DNA of 64,000 nucleotides from Heliocidaris tuberculata (Eukaryota > Echinodermata > Echinoidea > Camarodonta > Echinometridae). Below the pieces are notes generated by a model. That model saw only the letters and a list, made by a program, of their open reading frames with translations, searched no databases and was not told where the DNA came from. A program made the translations under genes and the position numbers. The stretch lies in assembly GCA_025618425.1 (NCBI GenBank), contig CM046844.1, forward strand, positions 4,031,177-4,095,176, in the 5' to 3' direction. Of the stretch, positions 12,336-24,739 are shown one piece after another (within the stretch, counting starts at the first letter, position 1; every line of letters starts with the position of its first letter).

Positions 12336-13155
12336 ATTTTACAATTCTAAAATATTGAAGTGATGTGTTTCAGTGCATTTAGTGAAAGAAACTTTAAATA
12401 TCTTTACAAATCACACGTACATGGTCACGTTTTACTGCATTTTGTTTGTTGATGTGAAACTAAGAATTTTAAACTATGGTTGTGACTTGTTTTCTGTATA
12501 GTATATGAATTTCGGGTAAAGTGGCGGCTCTTGCATATATATTTTACAATTCTGAAATATTGAAGTGATGTGTTTCAATGCATGTAATAAAAGAAACTTT
12601 AAATATCTTTACAAATCTCACGTACAGGGTCACGTTTTACTGCATTTTGTTTGTTGATGTGAAACTAAGAATTTTAAACTATGGTTGTGACTTGTTTTCT
12701 GTATAGTATATGAATTTCGGGTAAAGTGGCGGCTCTTGCATATATATTTTACAATTCTGAAATATTGAAGTGATGTGTTTCAATGCATGTAATGAAAGAA
12801 ACTTTAAATATCTTTACAAATCTCACGTACAGGTTCACGTTTTAATGCATTTTGTTTGTTGATGTGAAACTAAGAATTTTAAACTATGGTTGTAACTTGT
12901 TTCATGTATGGTATATGAATTTCGGGTAAAGTGGCGGCTCTAGCATATATATTTTACAATTCTGGAATATTGAAGTGATGTGTTTCAATGCATTTAATGA
13001 AAGAAACTTTAAATATCTTTACAAATCTCACGTACAGGGTCACGTTTTACTGCACTTTGTTTGTTGATGTTAAACTAAGAATTTTAAAATATGGTTTTAA
13101 CTTGTTTTACATGTTTTATGTATAGTATATGAATTTCTGGTAAAGTGGCGGATGA
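12336..13155. repeat. Four tandem copies of a 205-bp unit just 3' of gene copy 1
   Basis: Units begin ATTTTACAATTCT at 12,336, 12,541, 12,746 and 12,951, an exact period of 205 bp. Each carries ATGAAAGAAACTTTAAATATC and GGTAAAGTGGCGGCTC. The equivalent 3' region of the second gene copy (from 58,232) has one unit only, so the expansion is specific to copy 1. If the transcript ends beyond the stop codon, the array would lie in its 3' UTR. Confidence 0.9.
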
Positions 13156-13740
13156 TACTTGCGATTGTTTAGGAGAAAATAATGCCAAGCACGGCACACA
13201 TGTATATAAAGAAGATTTAATCTTTCAATCTCGTGTTGTACTATTAGGTATATATGTATTTTATTTTTTATTCGGTAAATAATTAGTTGAGAGAAACTTG
13301 GAATTCTGTTATACTGACGCTTTTTACTATATATATTCAATATTATATCGTTTTCGTATTACTATGTTTTACATGCATTTTATATCAACTTTGTAGTGCC
13401 TTGATGCTCGGCCTTGGCCTTGGACTTGGATGCATTGTCCTTTGGCATGCCTTGACCTTGGCCTTGAGGGTTCCAAGCCTCGATCATCTCTAGAAAATTC
13501 AAGGAATTTTCAAGGCACAATGGAACGTTCCTGTTTTTGCAAGTAATTTTTCATTATTATTATTTTTTTTAATTTTTTTTTTTAGTAACACTTGATATCA
13601 TACATATCATACATATATAATACAAGATGGTAATTATATGACAGACTTGGGAATTAATTCATGTTTTACAATTTTTTTAGATTTGATGGAATGATGATCA
13701 GGATGGTGATGATGATGATAATAATAATAATAATAATAAC
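13156..13740. other. S1 segment, non-coding
   Basis: 13,156-13,380 matches 59,030-59,280 downstream of the sister gene. 13,390-13,480 holds a degenerate CTTGGCCTTGGACTTGG-like repeat. The rest is T-rich. No gene seen. Confidence 0.6.
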
Positions 13741-13960
13741 ACTTATAAACGATAATTTGCCACTCTCCACCCAGGAATAGTAAATGGGTACCTGGTATAG
13801 GAATTTATTCCTTGAATGCTTTCAGCACCTTAGGGAAGCTGGGCTAAAGCCAGCGTAACAATAGTCATTTGTTAGCGCCTTGAGCATCTCCTGCATGGGA
13901 TGGAAATGTGCGCAATATGAATGTAGCTATTATTATATCATCATCATCATCATTATTATT
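13741..13960 (+). repeat. SINE fragment with ATT/ATC tail
   Basis: The segment contains CCACTCTCCACCCAGGAATA, GGGTACCTGG, CCTTGAATGC, GGGCTAAAGCC and GCGCAATATGAATGTAGC followed by (ATT)n. This is the 3' part of a short interspersed element. A reverse-orientation relative lies in an allantoinase intron at 32,690-32,860. Confidence 0.6.
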
Positions 13961-15654
13961 ATAAAAACGACGATGACTGGATGACGTTGATGATATATGA
14001 AATACAGTTGCAGATTCGGACAAGTTTACTTGCATTTCTTGATTATCTGTGAACATTGTGTAACTTTGATCGAAGTATTTGCAAATTTTAATGAATTTGG
14101 TAAAAGGCTTCTGCTATATTATTCATTCCATTGTCTAGACTTATACTAAGTTTTAGGTATAGGCTACATCTGTTGGTTTTTCTTTTTTCTTTTTTATTTA
14201 TTTTTTTTTTTAAATATGTGCTTTGCTTGGCAAGGACCACTTGAATAGGGCACAAACAATTTGAGAAAGAGAAAGGGTAGGAAAGGAAGACAAAACTTGT
14301 TTTTTATATTTTGGATTTAATACGCCGCAGTATACAGGGTAAATTACATAAGAAATTAGTATTTTTTATTGTATAATATGCAAGTGATTTTCTAAAGCTT
14401 GTTCAGTTTGCTCCTTCACAGAACGTTGCTTCATATGCAGGATCTTGTAATTTCACCCCAATATTATACATGATTATATATATGTATACAATGATTATAT
14501 ATTATACAATGATTATATATTATACATAAATTTATAATCATGATATAGTTTAGAAATAGCTTTTTATAGGGTTAAACATTTTAGAAAAGAAAAGAAATGT
14601 AATTCCCATTGCTTTGCTCCGTCATATACATGCAGACCTTTAAGTTTCATCAACCTCTTTTTAAGTATTTACCCCGAATATAGCATAAAGCTAAAATAGC
14701 ACTTGCAAAGGTTCAACATTTGAAACATATCTGAACTTTCATTTGCCTAACTAAATTCCTCAACAAGAATTTTCCTGGGTTTTCATGAATTTGGCTCCCC
14801 ATTTGAGAAAGCCGTTAATTAGTGTTCATAATTTAAAACCCTATACCGCTTGATTGCAGTGCTCCTTTGCAATTTTTCTTAAAATTGCAGAGAAATTGCA
14901 TTTTCGAGGATTAAACATTTTAAAAATCTACTGCTCTGTCGCTTTGCTCTCTCGCTTGTAATGGAACATACATATTTTTCTTTCAAATTTGTTTACTTTT
15001 ATTTTGATTTCTAGTTTTATTTTTGGGATGGGGAGGGGAAATTTCATTGTTTGCTCTACGCTCCATAATCTTAAAACAAAAAAATAATCCCAAGATAAAC
15101 CACTATAGAGCAGTAGTTGCTATACAACCTTAAATGAGACCTCCCTTTTCATTATCTTGCCAAGACGTCTAAAATTGTGAAGCTCCCAATCAAGCTTTGT
15201 TTTTAAAAAAAATCCTGTTATTAATTCTTGAGGTAAGAGCACTTTTTAAAAAGTACCTCTTTGTTAGTTCGCTCACTTCGCTTGCTCACAAAGAAAATTT
15301 TAGAAACCCAGTTCATTACCAGCTATTTATTCTAGGAAGATAACAAACCATGTACAAAACCATGTACAAAACAGCAGGTCATGAAAAGGGTGGTTTGGAA
15401 ATTAATATAATTTTTCCACTAGGCCTTTGTAGGTGCCCAATTTTTCTCAAAAGGTGACTTTTTGTAAGACCCCCCCCCCCTTTTTTTTTTTAAACAATGT
15501 TCTGCCACCCCGCTGTAATTTGGTTCTTAAAGGCAGTGCATACTTTCTTCTTCTTTTTTTGCGTGTGAACCTCCGTCTTTCCATGTTCTATTTTCTCCTC
15601 ATTCCTGTATTAAAGTCTTGGCCTTGGCCTTGAGGGTCAAAGCCTTAAACTGAT
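13961..15654. other. AT-rich stretch without a gene
   Basis: T-rich intergenic DNA with short repeats (ATTATATAT near 14,470-14,530) and a poly-C/poly-T junction at 15,470-15,490. No exon or RNA gene is supported. Confidence 0.5.
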
Positions 15655-18403
15655 ATCACTATTCTTGAAATCTGATTCATTTGATATTAGAAAACAATGA
15701 TAATTTAAGTTTATCTCTCTGGTTGAATTTATTTGTTTTCTCACTGTTCTTCTTTCGGATTTTCAAATGTTTTGCTGTTTTGAGATTTATCAACATGAAC
15801 TGAATCTTATCTGTGAAATGTAAGTTAAGGAAAAATGTCATCCCTTAAGAATTCACAATGGCGTTTGTTAATCAGATGAAATACAAGAAATTAAATGTGG
15901 AAGAATAAATTCAGAAATCAATATTAAACTTGTGATCTTTGAAAATGTTGGCATTGTAGGGGATGTGTTCCACCCTTAATAGTGTATCCAAAAATAGAAC
16001 TATAAGGAAAACTATTTTTATGCATATGATACAAATAATAAGACTTCTGATGAACTAAATGCCCTTATATATGTAGTAAATAGCAGAATATTTTATTCAT
16101 GGTAAGATCTAATATACCATTATTTACAGAGGGTTATGTGATTCTATGTATTGAAATAAAACATGTAAATTTCAATTCTGAAATGCTTTGTACACCTGAA
16201 GCTTATTCCTTTTGTTGTTGATTATAATGGTAACATTTAGAGACTTGACATGCCATTCTTTATCTTTCTTTTTGTGAAAAGTCATACCTGTAATATCTAA
16301 CAGCAACTCAAGTAACACAGAATAACTGCTAATTGCATATGATCAGCAATAGAGGGACATGACAGACATACAGAGAGAGAGAGAGGTGGAGAAATAGAGA
16401 AAGAAGCAGAAAAGGAGGTATAGAGAGTGTGTGAGAGAGAAGGAGGAGGAGAGATAAAGAGGCTAGGGCGGCAGAAAGAGGTGGAGAGAAAATGAGTCAG
16501 AGAGAAGAGAAAGAGAAAGAAAAATAGCATGATTGCTGCTGTCTAGAAAGATTGTGAATGTTAGGGCGAAGAAACAAGACCAGAAATTGATCACTATGAT
16601 GAATAGTGGTAAAGCATGTTGAGTTGATATAGGAAAGACTGTAGATTGGTTCCAAAGTTCATGAATTCCATTCTATGCCGGCGTTGAATATGATTCAAAA
16701 GAAATATATTTTATAGCTGCAATATGATCATCGTCTGTTCAAACATGAAACATAGTCCTATGTTAGGACTGTCACAATGCGACTGCATTCCCTTTCATCC
16801 TAAACCCTCATGACCTTGTTAAGTTACACAGACAAAGAATGTAGTAGGCCTATTAAATTGAATTGGATTTGTAGCCAAGCAATGTAGGCACTATTAGTCT
16901 TAGGTCAGCAAACTTTGGTGTTGCGATTGGGAAGGTATTTTTGTGGGTGCATGTGTATGTGGAGAGAGAGAGAAGAAAATTTGATAGCTACCGGTGGTTT
17001 TGTATAGAAAGTTTAATATCAGGGGAGTAAAAGGAATTTTGATGGGGCACTTTTGTATAGAGGGTCCAGTATTACGGGAGTAAGAAGAAATTTTCGGTGG
17101 AGCAAGAGTTGAGTTGAGCATTGTGGGTCAGAGTTTTGGAGTTTTGGTCAGATTGCTTTGGAGATCAAAAGAGAGTCAGACCTTGTCTGATGTTGGGCTG
17201 AGTGATGAGGGAGTGAAGGCCGCCAAGAAGGTGATTGTTGCAGGCTTTGCATGCATGCTGCTGGCATAGCAGACTTTTCCCTACCGGCAGGTTCCAGGCA
17301 GTACAGGCCGTGGTAGAAAGCCTCATCAGCCCTCACCTCATCTTGCATTATTGTTTTCATCTGAACTGTAAGTTATAGTAGTATTTTTGTTCTAAGTAGT
17401 TATCTTATTTGTAAATTAATGTATGTAGAAAATTGCAGAATTCGCAAAGCTTTATTTTTAATGTTAAGTTCTAACTATGGAAAAAGTGAAGGAAATGAAA
17501 AAAAAAGGAATGTTAAATTTTGTCTTGTTTCATTGATTTAATTCATGTGAAATTTAACGGGAAACGCTATCATTGATTCATGACAAGGTACATTTTCTTC
17601 AATATACGAAATTTGCTTTGAAGATAAGAAAACTAGTAATGAAATGCAGTTAATTTTGTTGTTATCTGAAAAGAGGGTCATATTTTGTACATTGCATGAA
17701 CGGAAAGCCTTTTTCTGTGTACTACACATGTATGTGAGGTCGAAGGATTGTTTTATCTTATTGAATGAGGAAGAGTTAACCTTGACAAGTTTATTCTGCT
17801 TTACATATCCTGAGTAGAAATTGTATTATAGAAGTGATGTATCTAAAGACAGCTAATTCATTTTAGAATTTACAGATAAAAGATACCATACTTGGTCGCT
17901 TATAAATTTTGCATATTTAAATTGTTTATTTCAATGAAACCAAGCTTTAGAGAGATTTGAACCAATGACATGACATGACATTATTTGATTACATTTAATT
18001 ACATTGATACTATTAGAACTTGGAATCATCTAATTACTTTTAATTGCATTGATAATATTGGAACTTGGAAATTATTTAATCACATTGTATACTCTATTTC
18101 ATGTTGAATACAAATTATTTTGCTTTGTCAATTATTTCGCGTTAATACAGTATTGAGCAGATCGCTCTGAATTAAATTTATGTATACTATATGTATTGGT
18201 GAAGACGCCTGTTTGTTTTGCTGTGCCTGTGATACATGTACATTTCAATACAGGATCTAACTTATCGTCAGAAAACTTATTTACAGGACTAATATCTGAC
18301 AGATAGTAAAAAAGGAAATCCAGGCTAACGTCACGGGGAGAAAAAAGGAACGCTCCATCCATAAAATGGTTTATAATAATACAAACAATGATGATGATAA
18401 TAA

Positions 18404-18438
<35 letters not shown>

Positions 18439-18507
18439 AGTAACAATAATAATAATAATGATAATAATAATAATAATAATGATAATAATAATAATAATAA
18501 TAATATG

Positions 18508-18543
<36 letters not shown>

Positions 18544-18860
18544 TTAATAATGATGATAATAACAACAACATTACCGTCAACAACAATAATTACATTAATG
18601 GGAAATCTCTTGATACGACCACTGAGTATAGTGGTAGTGATTGCAAAATAACAATTAGCCAAGGTATTATCAAAGGAATTTTAATATCAACTATGAATAT
18701 AAATTATTTCTTAATAAAAGGATTTTTTTTAAATAAAGTCGTACGAGACACATATCATGGAATCACCAATGTGTACAATGTTGCTTCACTGGTCAGGAAA
18801 AAACTGGCAAGCATCCTTAGAGTGATTTATCATTGTTTATTGTAATAATAGGGAATTTAT
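15655..18860. repeat. Segment S1, 3' part, shared with S2 and S3
   Basis: Sequence from TTCTTGAAATCTGATTCATT through a purine-rich GAGA tract (16,370-16,520) to GAGACACATATCATGG near 18,745 recurs at 37,060-38,640 and 59,830-61,150. All three copies are colinear with small indels. S1 alone has extra DNA at about 16,860-18,230. No open frame is conserved among the three copies. Confidence 0.75.
18388..18580. repeat. (GAT)n/(AAT)n microsatellite
   Basis: A GATGAT run is followed by AATAAT and GATAAT runs. Open frames over it (poly-Asn, poly-Ile, poly-Leu) are repeat readings and not genes. The shorter equivalents are at 38,225-38,350 and 61,150-61,225. Confidence 0.9.
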
Positions 18861-19225
18861 TTTCTCTTATTAGTTTGAAGAGGGGGGGGGGATAAAGAGG
18901 AGGCGAACATTATATGAAGCGAAGCACACGAACGATGATCTGACATTTTCTCTGGCGACAATTGCTTATTTTCAATTTTCATTAATTGATTATCTTCTTA
19001 ATAACAGTTTTAAGATCTGTATAGAGAGCGAACATATCAAGATATGCTAAAATAGGAGGAATAAAGGGGGCCATTGACAAATTAAAGCCATGCAACTCGC
19101 TGTCGTTCATTAAAGTTAACTGCATTGTATTTTGACGAATTTTCTGTTCACCCATTCCGTGTTATATTTCCAGCTTGGTTGCTAGGCAACTGAATACAAT
19201 ACATTGGACGTGTTTATGAATAATG

Positions 19226-19260
19226 TATTCAATTCAATTCAATTCAATTCAATTCAATTT
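19226..19260 (-). repeat. (TTGAA)n 3' tail of the LINE
   Basis: Six or so AATTC units on the plus strand read as TTGAA on the element strand, immediately after an AATAAAA-like sequence. This marks the 3' terminus of the retrotransposon. Confidence 0.75.
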
Positions 19261-19481
19261 TATTCAACCATAAAAGCAAACATATTTACAAAAGAAGTAT
19301 ACATATCAATAGTTCAAAATCTACAATAAAGCAAAATATGGTTAGGACCACAAAAAGCAAGATGCTTATAAAGCATGGCCCTCAAAATTGTAATGAAAAT
19401 AAACATAATTTCTTAAAATCCAATAAACAAAACAACACATTAACTACATACACAGACAAGCAAAGATAGAAGTATTGCATT

Positions 19482-19513
<32 letters not shown>

Positions 19514-19562
19514 AACCCAGACAATTCTATAAATTATCAATTAAATAATTTCTGCAAAGTTT

Positions 19563-20177
19563 TTAAAAAGAGGATAATGTCGAGCATTGTTTTAGAATAG
19601 TTGGTAACTGATTCCACTTTTTTATACCGGTAACTGTTAGTGAATTTAGTGAGGAAGTAAGTCTTACTTTTGGTTGATGAAAATGATCTTTTTGACGAGT
19701 TGCATATGAATGAATATTGAAATTTTGGGTAAACATACTACAATACTTTTCGGGAAAAATGTTATGTCTTACAGAGTACATAAAAATTAGAGTATTGAAT
19801 GTAATTAACTCATGTACAGGCAAAATTTGCTTCTTTTTAAAAAGGGGTTTACTTGCACATTGCATTTGTGACTTTGTAATTATACGAAGAGACCTTTTCT
19901 GTAAAATACATAATTTATTGAGATGTGATTTATAAGTATTACCCCAAATATAGTTGCAGTAGTTTAAATGTGGCAAGACAAGGCTATTGTAAAGAATATA
20001 CAAAACATTACTGGGTAGTATGAATTTCAATTTATATAGGATACCAACATATTTAGAGAGTGTTTTAGAAATTTCTGAAATGTGTATGCTCCAGTCTAAA
20101 GACTCATTGATTGTAACTCCAAGAAATTTTATACTCTTCACCTTAGAAATGACAAGATTATCAATGACAATATGCAT
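19563..20177 (-). pseudogene. LINE ORF2, C-terminal part after reverse transcriptase
   Basis: This frame holds the block IKFLGVTINESLDW that follows the palm domain in non-LTR reverse transcriptases, then the thumb-like segment LYNSLVLPHLNYCNYIWGN and the conserved HSYATR. It overlaps the main RT frame by 40 nt in a different frame. A one-base indel near 20,170 therefore separates it from its N-terminal part, and the protein cannot be made whole from this copy. Confidence 0.85.
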
Positions 20178-21817
20178 AAGTCATTGGGCACTCTCTTGTT
20201 CCTTGATCTAAATATAACATAATTTGTTTTGGTTGTATTCATAGATAATTTATTGACTTTGAACCAGGAGGAGACTTTTGGAATTTCCCTGTTCACCGAT
20301 GAGATGAGTGTTCTTATATTACTGTTACTCATAACAGCACATGTATCATCGGCAAACAGGGAAAATTTAAAAAGAGAAGAAGATTTAATTATATCATTTA
20401 CATATATAAGGAACAAAAGAGGGCCCAAGACGGATCCTTGCGGTACACCACAAAGACTATGCTGTATCGAAGATTTGACACCATTGACCATCACATACTG
20501 ATTCCTTTCAGACAAATAATTTTCAAACCAATTTAAAGCAACACCTCTGACACCATAAAAATAGAGTTTTCTTAATAATATGTGATGGTCAATTGTGTCA
20601 AATGCTTTCGACAAGTCCATAAAAAGTCCAATGCAAAATTTATCTTTTTCAATTTCATTTTGTATATGAGTACATAAGTTTGAAACAGCTAATGCAGTTG
20701 AGAATTTTTTTCTAAAGCCAAATTGTGCATCGGTTAAAACATTATTTACCTGTAAAAAACTATATAAACGTTTATGAATAATTTTTTCAAGAATTTTAGA
20801 GAACAATGGAAGGATGGCTATCGGTCTATAATTAGTTAAGTCATTTGAGTTCCCTTTTTTATAAACTGGTACTACCTGTGCTAATTTCAAATTATTAGGC
20901 ACAACTCCTGTACAAATTGATGTATTAAATATGTAGCATAATGGTTCAACAAAACAAAATATAGATTTCTTTATCACTTTGGGATCTATACCATCTGGTC
21001 CACTTGATTTTGAAACATTTAAAGAAGAAACTATTTTTAGTATTTCGTGAGTTGAAGTAGGTTTTAAAAATAATGAATTTGGTGACCCATTTCGAGTTAA
21101 AAAGGAATCATATGAAATATTTACAGGTGGAATATTTTCTGCAATTTTATTGCCAATATTCAGAAAATAAGAATTGAAATTTTCTGTTATATCTTTTAAT
21201 GAGTTTAATTTGACATTATCACAATACATAACTGAAGGTAACTTCTTAGATCGTTTACTACCAAGTATATCATTTATGTTATTCCAAATTCTTTTTGTGT
21301 CCCCCTTTATTTTGTTGAAGACAATATAATAATATTCAGATTTTGCAGTACGTAATAAACCTGTCAATTTGTTCTTATATTTAATGTACTTATTTTTATA
21401 TTTATCACAGTGGTTTTTCAAGAACTTTTTATACATTCGATTCTTTTTCTTGATGGATTTCATTAAGCCAATTGTCAACCAGGGTTTCTGAAAATTACAT
21501 TTATTCTGTGACCTTGGTTTCAATTCTGGAAAACATTCAACATATATTGAATGAAAGATTGACATGAAAATATCATAACAATTATTGGCATTATCAGAGG
21601 TATAAACACAACTCCAGTCAACTTCGCATAATTTTCTATTAAACTTGAGTATGTTTTCATCATTGATTAGTCTTTTCTGTAATCGTGGTTGACTTTCAGC
21701 AATGATCTTTTTCTGTTTTTTTACACAAAATATAGGGAAGTGGTCAGAGACATCAGCTATGAACAAACCACAGTCAATTGCATTATCTAAGGAATTACAA
21801 AATATGTTATCAATCAA
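20138..21817 (-). pseudogene. LINE ORF2, reverse transcriptase domain
   Basis: All core RT motifs are present in order: SGPDGIDP, VPVYKKG with NYRPIAILP, QFGFRKKFST, the catalytic LFMDLSKAFDTIDH, GVPQGSVLGPLLF, the catalytic FADDT and KTNYVIF. The N-terminal end carries SDHFPIF, the last motif of the endonuclease domain, which shows that the endonuclease frame just upstream belongs to the same protein. The enzyme would copy element RNA at a nicked target. Both ends of this frame are frameshifts, so this copy is dead although the catalytic residues remain. Confidence 0.9.
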
Positions 21818-22595
21818 AGTTGCACATGTCAGATATTCTTGTTGGTTTGATTATCAAAGGGTACAAGTTATGAGAAAACATATTTTCTAGAAATAAATTT
21901 GTTTTTTCATGAGAATTTTGATTCAATAAATTTATATTGTAGTCACCCAAGATATAGACTTCTGTATTATTTTTATTTACAATATCTAAACATTTATTTA
22001 ATTCATCGAGAAAAGTTTCAATGTTTGTGTTAGGGACTCTATAAACACATCCAATTACAATAGGTTTATGATTCTTACATGTTAATTCAATAAATAAAAT
22101 ATCATATTCTGGCATGTTAGAAGATAAGTCTGACCGTACTGTAAAGTCATATTTTTCATCTATATAAATGGCAACACCACCTCCTATCTTATTTTTTCTA
22201 TTTTTGTTAACAAGATTATAACCATTCAAATGATACATCTCTGTTTTTGTTCCTGAGTGAAACCATGTTTCTGACACTCCAATGGCTGTAAATTTATGAT
22301 TAATGCTAGCTAACATAGAATAGAATGCATCAAAATTATGACTCAGACTTCTACAATTTACATGAAGAAGAGAAAAACTATTTTCACAGTTTTTGTAATT
22401 ATCATGAAATTCCTCACAAAAAGTATATGAGCATTTTCTTGGTTGAATTTCTAAGGGATATTCACTAACAATATTCAAATACAAATTTTCATCACAAACT
22501 TTAACATCATCCTCACATATTAAAAATGGATTTATTTTCATATTATTAAATTGAACAGAATCAACATTTTTGTTCAAATGGAAATAAGCATACAT
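21810..22595 (-). pseudogene. LINE ORF2, AP-endonuclease domain
   Basis: Motifs include LLHVNCRSL, VSETWF (catalytic Glu), GGGVAIYI and ILGDYNIN (GDxN). The frame ends at KPTRISDM followed by a stop. In the next frame the expected CATLIDNIF continues, so a small indel near 21,830 separates it from the RT. Upstream, the frame runs in phase through the 8-bp target duplication into the Cys-rich part at 23,943-24,164 if the inserted transposon is ignored. Confidence 0.85.
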
Positions 22596-22603
22596 ATTTA
22601 ACT

Positions 22604-23942
22604 GGGGGAATCCCGATAGTCCGCGGGGCCGATAGACCGCGGGGCCTATAGACCGCGGGACCGATATATACCGCGGGGCCTATAGACCGCGGGGCCGATA
22701 GACCGCGGCGTCTCAGTGTACACGCCAGTCACCAGTAATTCCGCACATTCGCTCAAATCACTATTCACCTCTTGCAATCGAAAGCACTAACAGCAAAACT
22801 TTTAAAAAAAAAAAAAAATTAAGAGAAATGGGAGGTGGATCGTCACCCCTTCCTGGATGCGCTCATTAACTTTTTGATGTTCAATGGATTATGCAATAAG
22901 TGACTTCAAGTCTGTGTTTTTATTTGAAATAAAAGAAACTAACGCTAATTAACAGGACGTGCAATTTGAAACTTTTCATTGGAACTCAAAGTTTTATTAA
23001 ATAACATCTTTGAAAATCAACTTTTTCATATAAACAGTACTTATTGCCTTCATCAAACCCATCTCATAACAAATAAACAACTATCACTAATTTATATAAA
23101 GAATTCACACTAAGCAGCGTTAAACTGAATGAATATCAGAAGAGAAACGAGGAAATGGCATAACTGACGATTGATTTTGAAGACTGATTAATATAATGAA
23201 TTGAATAAGTTCCAAATATTGATTTGCTTTGGACACAGCTCATTTTGTTTTGAAAATTATTGAAAAGAAAAGATAAGGGATTGCGTTATGCTTTCGTTTT
23301 TCTTGATTAAAAAAACAACGAAACGAAACGTGTTAAATTTCATACCCTTTTCCCTGCATTTGGTCAGAAGTGTGATTTTGATACCCTTTTATATGAAAAG
23401 GGTATCATGAGATATGAAAGCAATTCAAAATATCCCTTAAAAGATATCTGTTTAATACTTAGTATGAACTCAGTGTCCAACATTACATTGTATGCACCTT
23501 CTTATTTCTAAGTTATTTCGTTCTTACTTTATAAAGCGCATAGGGACATGCAGTGTTGTTATGTGTAATGCGCTATAAAAGAACCAAGTATTTTTATTAT
23601 TTATTATTATTATTATATATTTGTCGTTTTTGACACCCTAAACGCGGATCCGCGCGGATTCGCACCCGACCCATAGACAAATTAAATAGGCCCGACCCTG
23701 AAAAACTACCCCTTTTCCTCGTTTTAAGGTTCGCGGATGCTGTACGGATTTCAATGGAAGATACCCCCCCCCCCCCCCCCGGGATTAAGATACATGAATT
23801 ATTTGAGTCATTATGCATTTAAGACGTGATGTGAAAATGCGTTGCATTTCAGACACCGCGGTCCATCGGCCCCGCGGTCTTTCGGCCCCGCGGTCTATCG
23901 GCCCCGCGGTCTATCGGTCCCGCGGACTATCGGGCGTAGACC
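22604..23942. mobile_element. DNA transposon (non-autonomous), tandem-repeat terminal inverted repeats, 8-bp TSD
   Basis: Each end carries five or six tandem copies of a 16-18 bp GC-rich unit: CCCGATAGTCCGCGGGGCCG onward at 22,612-22,713, and the inverse at 23,855-23,934. On both sides exactly 8 bp separates the outermost CCCGATAG from an 8-bp direct repeat, ATTTAACT, at 22,596-22,603 and 23,943-23,950. Removing the element and one repeat restores the LINE reading frame (..YKLN/MYAYF..), which confirms insertion into the LINE. An 8-bp duplication fits hAT- or P-like transposition, but the duplication also contains TTAA, so a TTAA-targeting element is possible. No transposase frame is present. 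Superfamily unresolved. Confidence 0.85.
23470..23630 (+). repeat. SINE-like tail inside the DNA transposon
   Basis: AATGCGCTATAAAAGAACC followed by (ATT)n resembles the 3' end of SINE elements. It lies inside the 22,604-23,942 transposon and is followed at 23,630-23,790 by a CCCTAAACGCGG-containing dispersed repeat that ends in a poly-C run. Confidence 0.45.
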
Positions 23943-24164
23943 ATTTAACTTGTAGTCATCATCATGTACATAATGATTAAATGGGAACATATTAATGCAA
24001 ATAGCACACAATGTATTTCGTGTAGGGCTTGAACAGCTCATGCATTCACCACAAGTCACACATACATTATACATTATACACACAAATAAAATTGTAACAA
24101 CAGAAACATAAGATGAATAGATTCTGTAATGTTCAATTGAGAAAAGGTAAAATAAATAAGGCAT
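23943..24164 (-). pseudogene. LINE ORF2, N-terminal Cys-rich segment
   Basis: Contains closely spaced cysteines (CVTCGECMSC, then TLCAICIN), suggesting a small zinc-binding module or the N-terminal region of ORF2. It ends DDDYKLN at the transposon target site, in frame with the endonuclease beyond the insertion. Confidence 0.65.
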
Positions 24165-24277
24165 TCAATATGAGAGTGTCACAGTGATGATGTCTAGAGA
24201 CTATCTTACATATATAGGTAACTTTACACGGAATACATTATAGTTCTGGTTAAATGAAGAAACAGTCCACATACTTA

Positions 24278-24718
24278 TTACACATGGCAGAGTCTGTAGA
24301 GTTCATTCTTGCTATGAATCTGTTTCCTCACTGTCTTGCCATTTGTTGCTTTCACGGAAATGACAATACGTCCGTCTGAAGACCATGCTGCCAGAATCTT
24401 ACTATTTTCTTGTTTACTAGCCATGTAGGCGTTGTGCAAGAGACTACGGTTTGCTTCTGTCAGGTCCTCACATATGCTGATACCAGTATCCTTCAATTTC
24501 TTTCTATTTACAAGAAGTGATTGTCGGTATTGATATGAGGTCAGCTTCACGATAATTGCTGGAGGTTTGATGTTCTTAGGTTTAGGTCCTGTTGCGGCGC
24601 AATCGGGGTCTGTTGATTCTGGCCGTCGCTTCACACGATGACATCGGTCAATATGTTCAGACTTCAGCTCAACCCCCAGTGAAATATCCATTAAGATAGA
24701 ATGGGTATTAGCTGGCAT
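24278..24718 (-). pseudogene. LINE ORF1-like remnant
   Basis: Starting from ATG at 24,718, the frame includes HIDRCHRVKRRPE, IIVKLTSYQYRQSLL, the segment KKLKDTGISICEDLTEANRSLL with DGRIVISVKATNGK further on. This is the C-terminal half of ORF1 proteins (RRM plus CTD). The coiled coil and the 'YSRR-N' block present in the 1-494 copy are absent. An in-frame stop lies at 24,739, so it is 5'-truncated or decayed. It is placed correctly upstream of ORF2 on the same strand. Confidence 0.7.
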
Positions 24719-24739
24719 TGTCACGCTCTCCTGGCTTTA

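Larger units (their letters stand above)
19226..24739 (-). mobile_element. Two-ORF non-LTR retrotransposon (CR1/L2-like group), inactive
   Basis: On the minus strand the order is an ORF1-like frame (24,718-24,278), an ORF2 N-terminal Cys-rich part (24,164-23,943), an AP endonuclease, a reverse transcriptase, a 3' UTR and a 3' tail of (TTGAA)n at 19,226-19,260. Short tandem repeats instead of poly-A at the 3' end fit the CR1/L2/Rex-type groups. ORF2 is broken by a frameshift near 21,830, another near 20,170 and by a 1.34-kb DNA transposon. The 5' border is uncertain; an in-frame stop at 24,739 precedes the ORF1 remnant. Confidence 0.85.

Noticed and set aside
17148..17360. 70-codon minus-strand frame and an open plus-strand stretch
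   Set aside because: No recognisable domain, no splice support, and not conserved in the other S copies.
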